Shown piece after piece: positions 1-7,923 of a stretch of DNA of 56,474 bases; position 1 is the first letter of the stretch; each line of letters begins with the position of its first letter. This DNA comes from an uncultured Actinomycetes bacterium (GTDB lineage: Bacteria; Actinomycetota; Thermoleophilia; RBG-16-64-13), in contig CAKZRW010000082.1 in the NCBI GenBank assembly GCA_937148845.1, positions 1 to 56,474 on the forward strand. Direction: 5' to 3'. Made by a program: the position numbers and the translations under genes. Below the pieces are notes generated by a model. The model was given only the letters and a program-made list of their open reading frames with translations, searched no databases and was not told the origin of the DNA.

Positions 1-640
1 GATACGCCCCGACGATGGGAGCTCCAATGACTCCCGCGATCCCTGCCAAGGCCATCCCCAGCAAGAAGACCAGCGTGCTGACCAGGCCGTAGTTGATGCC
101 AAGAGCAACGGTCATCTCCCGGTTGTCCATACCGGCGCGGATGATGGCGCCAGCTCGGGTGCGATCCTGGATGTACCAGAGGAGGCCCAGGATGAGAAGT
201 CCTACCCCACACACGAAGATGCGGTAGATAGGGAAGCTCAGACCTCCGATCGTTATCACGCCCGTCAAGAACTCGGGCGTCTGCATGATCTTGGCCCGTG
301 GACCCCAAATCCATATCACCGCATTCGCAACCATGTAAGAAAGCCCGATGGTCAAGATGCCCTGCTCAGGCACCTTGCCGTGGAGCTTGCGCAAGAAGAA
401 CCAGTACAGCCCAAAACCGATCGCGGCCAACGCTATGGCCGCGGCGACCACGGCCATCCAAAAACTCTGAAAAGAACTGATGATCTGCAGACCGACGTAC
501 GCTCCGAACATGTACAGGGCGCCGTGGGCAAGGTTGAGGACACCCATCACTCCGAAAGTGAGCGAGAAGCCGGCAGCGAGCATGAAGAGGATGAAAGCGT
601 AGGACAGTCCATTGAGTCCCGTGACAAACGCTTGGTTCAT
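1..640 (-). CDS. livH: Branched-chain amino acid-type ABC transporter permease, LivH family (C-terminus beyond window)
   Basis: Inner-membrane permease subunit of a HAAT-family importer for branched-chain amino acids or other carboxylates. The 213 visible codons begin MNQAFVTGLNGLSYAFILF, carry the family's GVMGVLNLAHGALYMFGAY segment, and contain about five hydrophobic helices. The ATG at 640 follows a G-rich ribosome site (GGTTGGGGGG). The reading frame is open to the window edge, so the last third is missing. It lies 98 bases after the MoaF-like gene on the same strand, so it may be the distal part of the aminotransferase unit or head its own transporter operon to the left. A second, complete LivH lies at 28485-29366. 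Substrate unknown. Confidence 0.9.
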   Translation of the reverse strand, partial: MNQAFVTGLNGLSYAFILFMLAAGFSLTFGVMGVLNLAHGALYMFGAYVGLQIISSFQSFWMAVVAAAIALAAIGFGLYWFFLRKLHGKVPEQGILTIGLSYMVANAVIWIWGPRAKIMQTPEFLTGVITIGGLSFPIYRIFVCGVGLLILGLLWYIQDRTRAGAIIRAGMDNREMTVALGINYGLVSTLVFLLGMALAGIAGVIGAPIVGAY

Positions 641-738
641 CGTCCCCCCAACCTCGTTTCTCCCGCTAGCAGCCGCCGCCAGCAGCCAGGGTAACACGTG
701 GAAGCCGATTCCTGCGCGCCTACCCTAGCCGCAAACGT

Positions 739-1584
739 CTATCCAGCGCCCTCCCCCGCATAGGTCGTCACGTTCAGCAACCGCGCCTTGGCGCCGACAG
801 CAAAGTTCACCGGTCGGAGATCGCCTTCCCGTTCGGAGCCTTGGTAACCGAAGATCTTGCCTGCGGTCCGCATCGCCCGCAGGTCGATCAGCACCAGCCC
901 CAAAGTAGGGATGATCTTCTCTCGCCAAACGAACAGATAGAGGTCGGCCGCCACTTTGAAGTAGTGGCAGCGGTCGGTGTCCGCCAGCCCTTTCTCAACA
1001 CCCTCCAGACAATGCCTGGTGTAGAACCGTTCGTTCAAGTAGATGTGCTCGTACCGCTCAGTCGGGCTGTAGGTGTACTCGACCCTTCTTCCTATCAGAT
1101 CGAGCGTGGGAAAGTGGCGGATCGTCTCGGCGGTGAGCGGGGTACCTATCGCCGCGCTCAGGAATTCGACCGCTACAGGCGTGAGCTCCAGCCCAGCCGT
1201 AGCTCGTTCCGCCAGAGAGCCCACAGCCCCGGGCCCCGGCAACCGGCCTACTACCACCGTGGCGGCCCTTTGCTCAAGATCAGCGACCGTGGTCACACTC
1301 ACGGTCGGGTCTTCGCTTCTCAGGTAATCGATCAGGTAGATACCCTCGCGGACGGAGTACACCGCGACGGTCTCGACGCTGCTCTTTCCTTGGATCGACC
1401 CTTGGCGGACCTTCCACTCCAGTCTGCCCCCTGGCAGGAAACGATACTCGTAGGCCGTACCGTCTTCGAGAAAAAGGGCAAGCGTCTGACCTTCGAGAGC
1501 AGGGGTGACCAGAGGCGCATGACTTCCGGGCACAAAGGCCTCGGCCAGCGCTCCCACACTCACCCAGGTATCCGATCCGCTCAT
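739..1584 (-). CDS. MoaF-like (lipocalin-type) domain protein
   Basis: A 281-residue soluble protein that I match to the MoaF family. It appears to have two beta-barrel halves: residues ~25-95 (LALFLEDGTAYEYRF...IYLIDYL) and ~165-265 (VEYTYSPTERYEHIYLNERFYTRHCLEG...TLGLVLIDLRAMRTAGKIFGY). MoaF was named from a molybdenum-cofactor locus, but its biochemical role is not established, and members also sit beside catabolic genes as here. The ATG at 1584 follows AAAGGGGGGG. It is 39 bases downstream of the class III aminotransferase and probably co-transcribed with it. No catalytic motif or signal peptide is visible. The family call is fairly secure; the function is unknown. Confidence 0.7.
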   Translation of the reverse strand: MSGSDTWVSVGALAEAFVPGSHAPLVTPALEGQTLALFLEDGTAYEYRFLPGGRLEWKVRQGSIQGKSSVETVAVYSVREGIYLIDYLRSEDPTVSVTTVADLEQRAATVVVGRLPGPGAVGSLAERATAGLELTPVAVEFLSAAIGTPLTAETIRHFPTLDLIGRRVEYTYSPTERYEHIYLNERFYTRHCLEGVEKGLADTDRCHYFKVAADLYLFVWREKIIPTLGLVLIDLRAMRTAGKIFGYQGSEREGDLRPVNFAVGAKARLLNVTTYAGEGAG

Positions 1585-1623
1585 CGCCCCCCTTTGCTCT
1601 TTGCTTGCGCGCTTGCCGCCTGG

Positions 1624-3000
1624 TCAGTATTCGCGCAGGATGTCGATCAAGATGTCGGTCGCCTTGATAGCGTACTCACGAGGCACGGTCAGCGGCGGCA
1701 TGAAACGAAAGACATTGCCGTAGCGACCGCAAGGGGTCATTATCACGCCCCGGTTGAGCAGCTTGAGGGCGATCTCACCGCACTTGGCGGGACCTAGGGG
1801 CTCTTTGGTCTTGCGGTCGGCCACTACCTCCACGCCTATCATGAGCCCCCGCCCCCGTACGTCACCGATGCACTTGACGTGGGACATGGCGTCGAGGAAA
1901 CGGCCCTTGATTTCTTCCCCCAGCGCGGTCGCCCTTCCTAGCAGGTCGGCTTCCGGGTCAGTGATGATATCGATGTTGGTCATACAGACCTCGCAAGCCA
2001 GAGCGTTGCCGGCAAAGGTGCTGGGTTGCGAGCCCTCGACCAGACTCTTCTCGATGTCCGCCCGATAGGTGAGCCCTGCCATGGGTATGTCACCGCCCAT
2101 CCCTTTGCCCCAGGTGACCATGTCGGGCTTCACTCCGTAGTGTTCTATGCACCACATCTTGCCGGTCCGCCCCGCCCCGGACTGCACCTCGTCCGCTACG
2201 TAGAGACAGCCGTACTTGTCACACGCCTCCCTGATCAACTGGAAGAACTCTGGCGGGGGAGCCACATAGCCGCCTTCCCCCTGCTGCGATTCCACGATGA
2301 CGGCAGCCACGTCGTCGGCTGCGGTGTAGGGGGTGTTGAGGACATGGTCGACATACTTCCCGCACTGGACGTCACAGCTGGGATAGGTCATGTTGAACGG
2401 ACAGCGGTAACAGTAGGCATAGGGAAGATGCTGGACGCCGGCGATGAGCGGACCCCACCCGTGCCGGTAGTTGTATCCGGTGGTGAGAGCCGTGGTGCCG
2501 CACCAGACTCCATGATAGGCCCCATGGAAAGCCAGGATCTGAGTGCGACCGGTGTGCCGCCGCGCGAACTTGATGGCCGTCTCCACGGCGTCAGAACCGG
2601 CTTGGAAGAACGAGGTGTGACAGTCCCCCCGCAGACCCTCGGGCATGATACCGGAGATCTTCTTGGCCAGCTCGATTCGCTTGGGATTGGTGATGTCGGT
2701 GGTGTGCATGATGAGTGTGCTCTGCCTACGGATAGCATCCAGTACCTTCGGGTGCCCCCGGCCCACGGCGTTGACTGCCACCCCCGCCGCCATGTCGATG
2801 TAGAGATTGCCGTCTGCGTCCTTGACAGTGGCGCCTTTCCCGTACTCCAAGATGACCGGGAAACCGCCACCACCGCGAGTGAAGGCCTCATACTTGGCCG
2901 ATTCCGCCATGAGGGCTTGGACTTTGGGTCCTGGTACAGCCGTCAACATGTGCGGAGCATCGGGGAAAGACAGCTGCATGAGTTCAGCTTCGGAGATCAT
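1624..3000 (-). CDS. Class III pyridoxal-phosphate aminotransferase (GABA/omega-amino acid type)
   Basis: A 458-residue PLP enzyme that moves an amino group, usually an omega-amino group, to a 2-oxo acid. Family features in order: substrate/PLP region DADGNLYIDMAAGVAVNAVG; PLP phosphate site FFQAGSDAVETAIKFAR; FHGAYHG; DEVQSGAGRTGKMW with the PLP-ring Asp; Schiff-base Lys in TWGKGMGGDIPMAG; C-terminal RGRGLMIGVEV. A Cys-rich insert (CYRCPFNMTYPSCDVQC, mid-protein) is seen in some members of this group. The start is ATG at 3000 or ATG at 3012 (MGER); both follow GGAAAGG. It is driven by a promoter at 3239-3268 and followed by a MoaF-like gene and livH, which suggests uptake and deamination of an amino compound. 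The exact substrate is not inferable. Confidence 0.88.
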   Translation of the reverse strand: MISEAELMQLSFPDAPHMLTAVPGPKVQALMAESAKYEAFTRGGGGFPVILEYGKGATVKDADGNLYIDMAAGVAVNAVGRGHPKVLDAIRRQSTLIMHTTDITNPKRIELAKKISGIMPEGLRGDCHTSFFQAGSDAVETAIKFARRHTGRTQILAFHGAYHGVWCGTTALTTGYNYRHGWGPLIAGVQHLPYAYCYRCPFNMTYPSCDVQCGKYVDHVLNTPYTAADDVAAVIVESQQGEGGYVAPPPEFFQLIREACDKYGCLYVADEVQSGAGRTGKMWCIEHYGVKPDMVTWGKGMGGDIPMAGLTYRADIEKSLVEGSQPSTFAGNALACEVCMTNIDIITDPEADLLGRATALGEEIKGRFLDAMSHVKCIGDVRGRGLMIGVEVVADRKTKEPLGPAKCGEIALKLLNRGVIMTPCGRYGNVFRFMPPLTVPREYAIKATDILIDILREY

Positions 3001-3224
3001 CCTCTCACCCATCCTTTCCGGTCGCCGAATCGAGAGTGGTCCGAGACCCCACCTGACACGCACCCTGACGTAGCCCAGTCAGCGAGGGGGATACTGTAGG
3101 AACCGCGCATGATGACCAGCGCCGCCAAGACCGGCAGCCCTTGCCCGTCGGGAAATTGAAGAGGCGGACGGCCACGCTCCCCCCGGTCGCTCGCTCAGCC
3201 CCTGCACCTGGACGTTTAAACGAC

Positions 3225-3238
3225 TGGTTAACAAACCA
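3225..3238. promoter_or_regulatory. Candidate operator (TGGTT-AACA-AACCA)
   Basis: A perfect inverted repeat with 5-base arms and a 4-base spacer lies directly downstream of the minus-strand -10 box, over the expected transcription start. A second palindrome, CGTTTAAACG, is 2 bases further on at 3213-3222. The divergent neighbour is a TetR regulator, so these are its most likely binding sites. Confidence 0.45.
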
Positions 3239-3268
3239 TGTATATCAGTCGGGGCTTGCTTCTGTCAA
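3239..3268 (-). promoter_or_regulatory. Sigma70-type promoter for the aminotransferase unit
   Basis: Read on the minus strand: a consensus -35 TTGACA (3268-3263), an 18-base spacer and a -10 TATACA (3244-3239). The start codon is about 230 bases downstream, so the leader would be long. Confidence 0.5.
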
Positions 3269-3432
3269 GAACCGCCCTCTCGCCCCGCTTTACCCCGCAG
3301 CTGCGGCCGCTTTGTTCGTTGTAGGTGCTTTCCTGTTGTCTGTTATACGCATGTTTTATTTCAAGACTGGAGCTGGTAGTATCGGTGGTGTCTCGACTTT
3401 GGATGACTCCTCGACCCAACCAAGGAGGGGCA

Positions 3433-4134
3433 GTGACTGACCAGAGCCCACCTCTGGCTCACACGGCCAGGAGGAGGGGCAGAGAGACGCGGCGAAGCTC
3501 GAGCCTTGCCAGGTCTCGCCCCGTCCTGCTGCCGGGCGCAACCCTTGACATGCCCCCCACGGCAAGGAGACTTCTAGAAGCCGCCCACCGTCTCCTGGTC
3601 CGTTCAGGGTACAACTCCCTGACGGTGGAGGCTATCAGTCAGGAGGCGGGGGAGAACAAAGCTCTCATCCGCTACTACTTCGGATCCAAGAACGGGCTGC
3701 TCGTCGCTTTGACCGATGCGCTCATCATGGAGACGCTCACTCGGGCCCGGCAGCGACTTGCGCAGGCCGCTGACACCCGAGACCGCGTGTCAGTCGTAAC
3801 CGATGCTGCCGCCACCATTCTCAGCGACGAAGCTTCCTATCGCCTGCTTTTCGACCTGCTGCCCCGTCTGCTCGAGAACCCGCGGATGGCTCGTCAGCTG
3901 GCCGACCTCTACCGCGGCTACCGTGAGATCAATGCCCGGGCCCTCTGGGGCGACAGGGAGCACACCCCGCCCCCCATCGTCTACCAGTTGGCCGCCATGA
4001 CCGTGGCCTTGACCGACGGATTGGCGGTACAAACCCTTGCCGAGCCAGGCAGCATAGATGTGCAAGCCATCCTTGCTGCCTGGCAGGCGTTCCTCGAAAC
4101 CACGCTGGCGAGGGCAGCCGCGGAAGAGCTCTAG
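3433..4134 (+). CDS. TetR/AcrR family transcriptional regulator
   Basis: A 233-residue repressor-type protein. The helix-turn-helix lies around residues 45-90 (ARRLLEAAHRLLVRSGYNSLTVEAISQEAGENKALIRYYFGSK, with the YYFGSK end of the recognition helix); the rest is an alpha-helical ligand-binding domain. The GTG at 3433 follows AAGGAGG at 5 bases; longer in-frame starts lack a ribosome site. The first ~40 residues are basic, Ser/Arg-rich and probably disordered. It is divergent from the aminotransferase unit and convergent with the aldehyde oxidoreductase. Its stop and the opposing stop share the bases CTAG. It probably controls its own promoter and the aminotransferase promoter. Ligand unknown. 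Confidence 0.85.
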   Translation: MTDQSPPLAHTARRRGRETRRSSSLARSRPVLLPGATLDMPPTARRLLEAAHRLLVRSGYNSLTVEAISQEAGENKALIRYYFGSKNGLLVALTDALIMETLTRARQRLAQAADTRDRVSVVTDAAATILSDEASYRLLFDLLPRLLENPRMARQLADLYRGYREINARALWGDREHTPPPIVYQLAAMTVALTDGLAVQTLAEPGSIDVQAILAAWQAFLETTLARAAAEEL

Positions 4135-6002
4135 AAAATATCGATCCCCAGACCGGCGAGTGTCTCTTTGGTGGGGACACCCGTCTCCCGGTCCCAGCCC
4201 ATGGCCGCGAAATAGTTCTCCCGCAAGAGCTCGAACGGGGGCGGCGTGACCCCGGCAGCCGGTCCTGCCACCAAAGGTCTCTCAAAACGCTTCGGTATCC
4301 GAAGCTGACGCACGTCGACGCCTTCGCGCACGTTGAAAGCCTGGCGCATGGTGTTGATGCGCTTGCCCAGGGTGATGCCTTCCAGCCAATCGATATCCCA
4401 GCCTGTGACGGGAGCCAAGAGCTCCACCACCGGCGGCGCATAGAACTGGGCGTAGAGACCGCACAGTCCGGCCGAGCTCAGGAGCTGGTAATAGGCGGCC
4501 CCCCGAGCGTAGAGCTCGCCCTTCTTGTCCCACTCCCCGAAGACCTCCTTCGCGTCGGACTGAAGCAGGGGATGCTCGCCCAGCGAGCGACCTTGCTCCA
4601 ACATCCCCATGCCCTGGGGACCGTTGTGGTTGGCAGGCTGGGCATCAGCGATGAAGTGGGTGCCCATGCTGGGGGCAAGGCGTGGATCGTGGTAGGGGAC
4701 AGCTCGGCCCGCCACGTGCATGGCGTACTCTTCGCTGCCCTTACCGATCTTGTCGGCCGCATACTTGGCCCCGTCTGCCAGCAAAGCCCCGAATCCTTCG
4801 CCGGCAGCTATTTGGCGGGTGAGTTCGACCAACGCTTCGGCGTTGCCCCAGGTGAGCTCTAGACCTCCGGTATCGGTCTTGTCGATGACACCGTTGGCGT
4901 AACATTCCATGGCAAAAGCGACAGTCCCGCCCACCCCGATGGTGTCGATGCCGTAACGGTTACAGAGCTCATTGGCTTTGATGACAGCCTCGACGTTGTC
5001 GTTCCGGCACATAGGTCCCAACGCCGCTAAGGTCTCGTACTCGGGTCGGTGCATCTCACCCGCGGTCGCAAAGGGCCCCTCCTTGACTTCGATCAGAGCC
5101 CCGCAGCGGACTGGGCAACTATGGCACCCGTAGGCCCGCAATTTGTAGACGTCCATATTGGCAGCGTCAAGCTTGGTCACCGTGGGTAGAGCGTCAAGAC
5201 CAGTGGTGTTCCAGTTCTCCACCGGACAGTCGCCGATCTTGACCAGGAAGCTGGTGCCTCCGCCAGTGCCCGCAGCGGTCAGGCCCTGGTGGAACTTGCT
5301 GTTCTTGAGCTCCTCGCCGTAACGTTTCTGGATGGCCCGCAGACCTTCTTTGTCAGCCACCCGGATGCGGGCCCCCTTGGGAGCGCGCACAGCGATGGCC
5401 TTGAGTTTCTTGGACCCCATCACCGCCCCCACGCCTGACCGAGCAGCGATGCGGCCCTTCTCGTTGACGATGCCGGCCAGCCGCGACAATCTCTCGCCCG
5501 CAGGGCCGATACAAGTTATGACCCAACTGCCGGGATCGCCCAGTTTCGTCTGCAGGGCATCGTCGGTCTCGTAAGTGTCCTTACCCCACAGGTCGTCGGC
5601 GGGCAGCAATGAGGCGCTCCCCTTGTCGATGACGAGACACACGGGCGACGAGGCCACGCCACTCACAAACACGCCGTCGTAGCCCGCGAACTTGAGCTCC
5701 GGACCCCAGGTGCCACCCGAGTTCGAGTCAGCCCAGGTCCCGGTGAGTGGCGACTTGCACGACACCGTGTAACGCCCCCCTCCGTAAACGCCTGTCCCCG
5801 TGAGCGGCCCGGTGGTGAAAGCAAGCAGGTTTTCCGGCCCCAAGGGATCGATGACCGGCTTCGTCCGTGATATGATCACGGCCGCCGCCAGACCGGCACC
5901 TCCCAACCACTTGCGGTAGAAGCCCGGGTCTGGTGCCTCTTCAGTTATCGCCCCCGTGGTCAGGTCCACGAACAGCAGCTTCCCAGCATAACCAGGAATC
6001 AT
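4131..6002 (-). CDS. aor: Aldehyde:ferredoxin oxidoreductase (tungstopterin, AOR family)
   Basis: A 623-residue cytoplasmic enzyme that oxidises aldehydes to acids, or the reverse, with ferredoxin as electron carrier, using W-bis-pyranopterin and one [4Fe-4S] cluster. It has the usual N-terminal fold (GYAGKLLFVDLTTG...WLGGAGLAA), the cofactor region GGRYTVSCKSPLTGTWADSN, and Cys ligands C293-x2-C296-x3-C300 (GCHSCPVRC) with a fourth Cys in SSAGLCGLY. Length is typical. The ATG at 6002 follows GGGGAGG; an upstream in-frame start lacks one. The IclR regulator gene is 40 bases upstream on the same strand. In an organism with IorAB and ADP-forming synthetases, AOR probably handles aldehydes from 2-oxo acid metabolism or reduces acids. 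Aldehyde specificity cannot be read from sequence. Confidence 0.93.
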   Translation of the reverse strand: MIPGYAGKLLFVDLTTGAITEEAPDPGFYRKWLGGAGLAAAVIISRTKPVIDPLGPENLLAFTTGPLTGTGVYGGGRYTVSCKSPLTGTWADSNSGGTWGPELKFAGYDGVFVSGVASSPVCLVIDKGSASLLPADDLWGKDTYETDDALQTKLGDPGSWVITCIGPAGERLSRLAGIVNEKGRIAARSGVGAVMGSKKLKAIAVRAPKGARIRVADKEGLRAIQKRYGEELKNSKFHQGLTAAGTGGGTSFLVKIGDCPVENWNTTGLDALPTVTKLDAANMDVYKLRAYGCHSCPVRCGALIEVKEGPFATAGEMHRPEYETLAALGPMCRNDNVEAVIKANELCNRYGIDTIGVGGTVAFAMECYANGVIDKTDTGGLELTWGNAEALVELTRQIAAGEGFGALLADGAKYAADKIGKGSEEYAMHVAGRAVPYHDPRLAPSMGTHFIADAQPANHNGPQGMGMLEQGRSLGEHPLLQSDAKEVFGEWDKKGELYARGAAYYQLLSSAGLCGLYAQFYAPPVVELLAPVTGWDIDWLEGITLGKRINTMRQAFNVREGVDVRQLRIPKRFERPLVAGPAAGVTPPPFELLRENYFAAMGWDRETGVPTKETLAGLGIDIF

Positions 6003-6042
6003 GGTTCCTCCCCCTTCGCTCAAGCCGCTTGCCTTACTTCGA

Positions 6043-6885
6043 CTACTTGCCTCTGCCGCTATCTGCCGGGTCTTCCCGGCGAGAGTAACCCAGAAACGCC
6101 GAGAGCGAGTCGGCGGCTTGTTTTACCGCCTCCGCATAGCCCTTTCTTTCCTCCGGACCGAAGCGCCCGGTGGGCACCACGACCGAGATAGCAGCAATCA
6201 CATTGCCCAGCTGGTCACGTACCGGGGCCGCTACGGCACACGTACCTATGTTACGTTCCTCTATATCAAAGGCCACCCCTTCGCGGACCACCCGCTCCAA
6301 CTCCGCTGCCAAAGCGTCGGGATCGGTGATGGTGTTGGGGGTGGCGCGCGGCCGGGGCTGAGCCAGGATCTCTGCGCGCTCTGCTGCCGGCTTGAAAGCC
6401 GCGAAGACCTTGCCGTTGGCATTGGCTGTGTCTCCGATGATGCGCCCCACGGCCACCTCGCGCCGGAATGGGCGCTGGGTGTCCACCTCGTCCACACTGA
6501 CCGCCACTCCGTCCACCTCGATCGCCAGGGTGGCCGATTCCCCGGTCTTCTCGACCAACTCGCGCAAGTACGGTCGGGCGATAGCCACCAGGTGGGCATA
6601 GCCTTCGGACAGATAGGTAGTGGCCAGGAGAGCAGGGCCTAGATGGTAGCGGTTGGTGACCGGGTCACGGACGAGATACAACGCCGATTCCATCGTGCGG
6701 ATCATTCTGTAGGCGGTCATGCGAGGCAGGCCCGTCTGCTCGGCTATCTCGTCCAGGGTCCACTCCCGGTTCTCGGCGTCGAACAGCCCCAGGATGCTCA
6801 GCCCCTTAGCCAGGGCCCGCACCAGAAAGGCGCTATCGTTCGAACCGGGCTGGGTCCGATCTTCCTTGATCCGTGGTCTTGCCAC
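6043..6885 (-). CDS. IclR family transcriptional regulator
   Basis: A 280-residue regulator with an N-terminal winged helix (around residues 20-75: ALAKGLSILGLFDAENREWT...EIAEQTGLPRMTAYRMIRTM) and a C-terminal IclR effector domain (IARPYLRELVEKTGESATLAI...; FDIEERNIGTCAVAAPVRD; AAISVVVPTGRF). The GTG at 6885 has GGAG 7 bases upstream; a GTG at 6927 would add 14 residues but has no ribosome site. It lies just before the aldehyde oxidoreductase gene, so probably regulates it and itself. The divergent spacer contains an IclR-style palindrome at 6952-6967, so it may also act on the oxidoreductase operon at 7138. Confidence 0.9.
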   Translation of the reverse strand: MARPRIKEDRTQPGSNDSAFLVRALAKGLSILGLFDAENREWTLDEIAEQTGLPRMTAYRMIRTMESALYLVRDPVTNRYHLGPALLATTYLSEGYAHLVAIARPYLRELVEKTGESATLAIEVDGVAVSVDEVDTQRPFRREVAVGRIIGDTANANGKVFAAFKPAAERAEILAQPRPRATPNTITDPDALAAELERVVREGVAFDIEERNIGTCAVAAPVRDQLGNVIAAISVVVPTGRFGPEERKGYAEAVKQAADSLSAFLGYSRREDPADSGRGK

Positions 6886-6936
6886 TGCCGCTCCAGACTT
6901 CTGTGAAAATATCAGGACGGCGCCCACTGCGCGACG

Positions 6937-6946
6937 ATGGTAGCAT
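6937..6946 (-). repeat. Inverted copy of the ATGCTATCAT element
   Basis: Read on the minus strand this is ATGCTACCAT, 9 of 10 bases identical to the two direct repeats at 7071-7093. The preceding CTTC is also shared with the first of them. It lies between the IclR start and the palindrome at 6952-6967. Confidence 0.4.
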
Positions 6947-6951
6947 GAAGG

Positions 6952-6967
6952 TGGTATTTAGATACCA
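6952..6967. promoter_or_regulatory. Candidate IclR operator (TGGTAT-TTAG-ATACCA)
   Basis: A perfect inverted repeat, 6-base arms with a 4-base spacer, in the 252-base spacer between the iclR gene and the divergent Fe-S/NrfD/molybdopterin operon. IclR-family sites are commonly 14-16-base palindromes starting TGG and ending CCA. The site is nearer iclR, which fits autoregulation. Confidence 0.5.
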
Positions 6968-7070
6968 ATTTCGCCTGATTACGTAGGCTTGCCCCGCTTG
7001 CATTCACCATACGCATAGCAGCCGGCTGATATTCCACTCTGCGTTATTTCAATATTACTCTGTGTTCTTC

Positions 7071-7093
7071 ATGCTATCATTCTATGCTATCAT
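7071..7093 (+). repeat. Direct repeat ATGCTATCAT x2 upstream of the oxidoreductase operon
   Basis: Two identical 10-base copies (7071-7080 and 7084-7093) separated by TCT, 45 bases before the ATG at 7138. Each contains TATCAT, a possible -10 box, but no good -35 is visible. With the inverted copy at 6937-6946 this looks like an activator or repressor site array. Confidence 0.45.
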
Positions 7094-7137
7094 CAAGCAG
7101 GTTTTCTTTACCTGTTCCCGTGTCCTAGGAGGGGGCT

Positions 7138-7908
7138 ATGACGAGATGGGGAATGGTCATCAACCTCGCGAAGTGCATGCGGTGCCACGCCTGTGTAGCA
7201 GCCTGCCGCATCGAGCACTTCCTCCCGCTCCGGGTGACCTGGCCTCGGCTCATCGCTGTCGAAACCGACGAGGGTTACAAGGTCGACGTCTCCACTTACC
7301 CGGTGCGATGCAACCAGTGCAAGGAGGCCCCCTGTGTGGACGTCTGTCCCACCGAGGCCTCCTATAAGAGAGAGGACGGGATCGTAGCCATCGACTCGAA
7401 TAAGTGTTTCGGCTGTCGGTACTGCGTCATAGCCTGTCCTTATCAGAACCGCACTTACGTTTCCCGCAAGCGGGACCCAGGATACTTCCCTGGCTTCTCC
7501 AAGACAGGTTTCGAGAAGAAAGGCGAGAAGCTCTATCCACATCAGCGCGGCACCACCGAGAAGTGCAACTTCTGCATGGAGCGCATCGATGCCGGCCTGG
7601 CCAAGGGCCTGAAACCGGGCATCGACCGCGAGGCCACCCCCGCCTGTGTCAACACCTGCCAGGCCCGGGCACTCACGTTCGGTGACCTCGATGACCCCAA
7701 CAGCAACGTCTCCAGACTCATCCGCGAGAAGAGCGGCTTCGTCCTTCATCCAGAGTACGGGACCGACCCCTCGGTCTTCTACATCGACTACAAGCTGGGC
7801 GGTAACGACAACAAGGCCCCCATCGAGGCTCAGACCGGGAGCCACATCCAGCATCTGAGCTCGGTGTACGAACCCGTCAAAGAGAAACTCGCCAAACGCT
7901 ACGAGTAG
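7138..7908 (+). CDS. 4Fe-4S ferredoxin-type electron-transfer subunit (PsrB/DmsB/PhsB-like)
   Basis: A 256-residue subunit that passes electrons between a membrane NrfD anchor and a molybdopterin catalytic subunit. Four Cys clusters, as in the DmsB/PsrB family: CMRCHACVAACR near the N-terminus, CNQCKEAPCVDVCP, CFGCRYCVIACP, and CNFCMER paired with CVNTC near residue 180. They should bind four cubane clusters. The ATG at 7138 follows TAGGAGGGGG. It is the first gene of a three-gene plus-strand operon (nrfD-like 15 bases downstream, catalytic subunit next). No signal peptide, as is normal for this subunit. Confidence 0.92.
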   Translation: MTRWGMVINLAKCMRCHACVAACRIEHFLPLRVTWPRLIAVETDEGYKVDVSTYPVRCNQCKEAPCVDVCPTEASYKREDGIVAIDSNKCFGCRYCVIACPYQNRTYVSRKRDPGYFPGFSKTGFEKKGEKLYPHQRGTTEKCNFCMERIDAGLAKGLKPGIDREATPACVNTCQARALTFGDLDDPNSNVSRLIREKSGFVLHPEYGTDPSVFYIDYKLGGNDNKAPIEAQTGSHIQHLSSVYEPVKEKLAKRYE

Positions 7909-7923
7909 CCGGGGGGATTGCAC

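Larger units (their letters stand above)
3001..3432. other. Divergent regulatory region between aminotransferase and TetR genes
   Basis: A 430-base stretch without a credible gene, AT-rich in its middle compared with its surroundings. It holds the minus-strand promoter (3239-3268), the interrupted palindrome TGGTT-AACA-AACCA (3225-3238), the perfect palindrome CGTTTAAACG (3213-3222) and the TetR ribosome site AAGGAGG (3422-3428). The short frames that cross it have no ribosome site or recognisable product. Confidence 0.6.

Noticed and set aside
739-1584. Annotation as a molybdenum-cofactor biosynthesis gene
   Set aside because: The name MoaF is historical; no cofactor genes are nearby and the context is catabolic.
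841-3099. Long plus-strand frames opposite the MoaF-like and aminotransferase genes
   Set aside because: They are shadows of genes with clear family motifs and have no ribosome sites or recognisable products.
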